NCBI GenBank assembly: GCA_902629125.1
Contig: CACOPQ010000006.1
Location: 27,603 to 91,602, forward strand
DNA: 64,000 nt
Reading direction: 5' to 3'
Origin: an uncultured Alphaproteobacteria bacterium
Lineage (GTDB): Bacteria; Pseudomonadota; Alphaproteobacteria; Thalassobaculales; Thalassobaculaceae
Numbering within the stretch: position 1 is the first letter of the stretch; each line of letters begins with the position of its first letter. Shown here piece after piece: positions 63,707-64,000 of this stretch. The position numbers were made by a program, and so were the translations under genes. Below the pieces are notes generated by a model, which saw nothing but the letters and a program-made list of their open reading frames with translations, did not search any database and had not been told where the DNA came from.

Positions 63707-64000
63707 ATGACAACGATTATGATTACAGGCGCTAGTCGAGGACTTGGACTGGAGTTCGCCCGTCAGTTTTACAACGAAGAATGTAGAATAATTGCGACAT
63801 GTAGAAATCCCAAAGATGCCAATGAGCTAAATGCAATTGGTGATATAGATGTCCATTCATTGGACGTCACTGAAGACAAAAGCGTTGCGATCCTTGCTGA
63901 TAAGTTGCGAGGTGAAAATATTGATATTTTGATTAATAACGCGGGCGTTATTGGACAAAGAGATGGGTTTGGCAAGCTGGATTACGATATTTGGGCTGAA
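63707..64000 (+). CDS. SDR family oxidoreductase, 3' end outside window
   Basis: The first 98 codons of a classical short-chain dehydrogenase (C-factor-like). The cofactor motif is IMITGASRGLGLEFARQFYN, and DILINNAGVIGQRDGFGKLD is the NNAG strand of the fold. The ATG has an AAGGAG ribosome site. The catalytic Ser-Tyr-Lys residues are beyond the window end. It runs in the same direction as tag and the RidA-like gene. Confidence 0.9.
   Translation, partial: MTTIMITGASRGLGLEFARQFYNEECRIIATCRNPKDANELNAIGDIDVHSLDVTEDKSVAILADKLRGENIDILINNAGVIGQRDGFGKLDYDIWAE

Noticed and set aside
1..64000. CRISPR arrays, insertion sequences, prophage genes or rRNA
   Set aside because: No regularly spaced repeats, transposase or integrase motifs, phage structural genes or rRNA sequences were recognised in any part of the window.

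Overview
This window looks like chromosome of an AT-rich, heterotrophic, probably marine alphaproteobacterium. That is an inference from gene content: heterotetrameric sarcosine oxidase soxBDAG, a soluble NAD-type molybdo-formate dehydrogenase, fliI-fliJ, a bactofilin fused by overlap to an M23 peptidase, DUF2783 next to a flavin hydroxylase, and many hydantoinase/oxoprolinase-type genes. Species cannot be named. Genes are tightly packed, TTG and GTG starts are frequent, and stop/start overlaps of 1-4 bases are common. No CRISPR array, insertion sequence or prophage was seen; the only clear decay is a TauD-type pseudogene.

Layout. 1-2.1 kb: the end of an M81 (MlrC-type) metallopeptidase gene, then yghU. 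2.2-9.9 kb: a heme uptake locus, with tonB-exbD-exbD-exbB on the minus strand and an outer-membrane heme receptor plus hmuTUV on the plus strand, divided by a 240-base region that holds a Fur-like palindrome. 9.9-10.5 kb: a gene-poor stretch and tRNA-Arg(TCG). 11-16.5 kb: a seven-gene plus-strand operon with a DehI-like protein, flavin hydroxylase, DUF2783, two DUF1330 proteins, a class IV aminotransferase and an M20 ureidohydrolase-like enzyme. 16.5-21.5 kb: a DMT transporter, small unknown proteins, a Sel1 protein, an SDR, ilvA and tRNA-Ser(GCT).

21.8-28.5 kb: a coupled five-gene cassette (isocitrate-lyase-like enzyme, HyuB, HyuA, isochorismatase-fold protein, fumarate-reductase-like flavoprotein). 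28.5-34.3 kb: a DUF35/thiolase-like pair, a lactonase, a class III aminotransferase, and a DUF364/YdcZ pair. 34.3-38.9 kb: formate dehydrogenase, with the FdsG and FdsB parts fused. 39.1-41 kb: fliI-fliJ. 41-53.3 kb: an MFS exporter, then cupin-M24-HyuA-HyuB on the plus strand running into soxBDAG on the minus strand.

53.4-57.6 kb: M23 peptidase-bactofilin, and parC. 57.8-64 kb: TauD pseudogene, an EntS-like MFS protein, a second M81 protein, isovaleryl-CoA dehydrogenase, tag, a RidA-fold protein, and the start of an SDR gene.

How the parts may work together. Much of the window looks built for using small nitrogen compounds: cyclic amides or imides (two HyuAB sets), ureido compounds (M20 enzyme), N-methyl amino acids (Sox) and the C1 units they release (formate dehydrogenase). 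The most interesting candidates for undescribed pathways are the 11-16.5 kb operon, the 21.8-28.5 kb cassette, and the M24-HyuAB block facing soxBDAG. In several enzymes a normally catalytic residue is replaced (isochorismatase Cys to Gly, thiolase Cys to Ser, SDR Tyr to Thr, RidA Arg to Asn), so their textbook activities should not be assumed.
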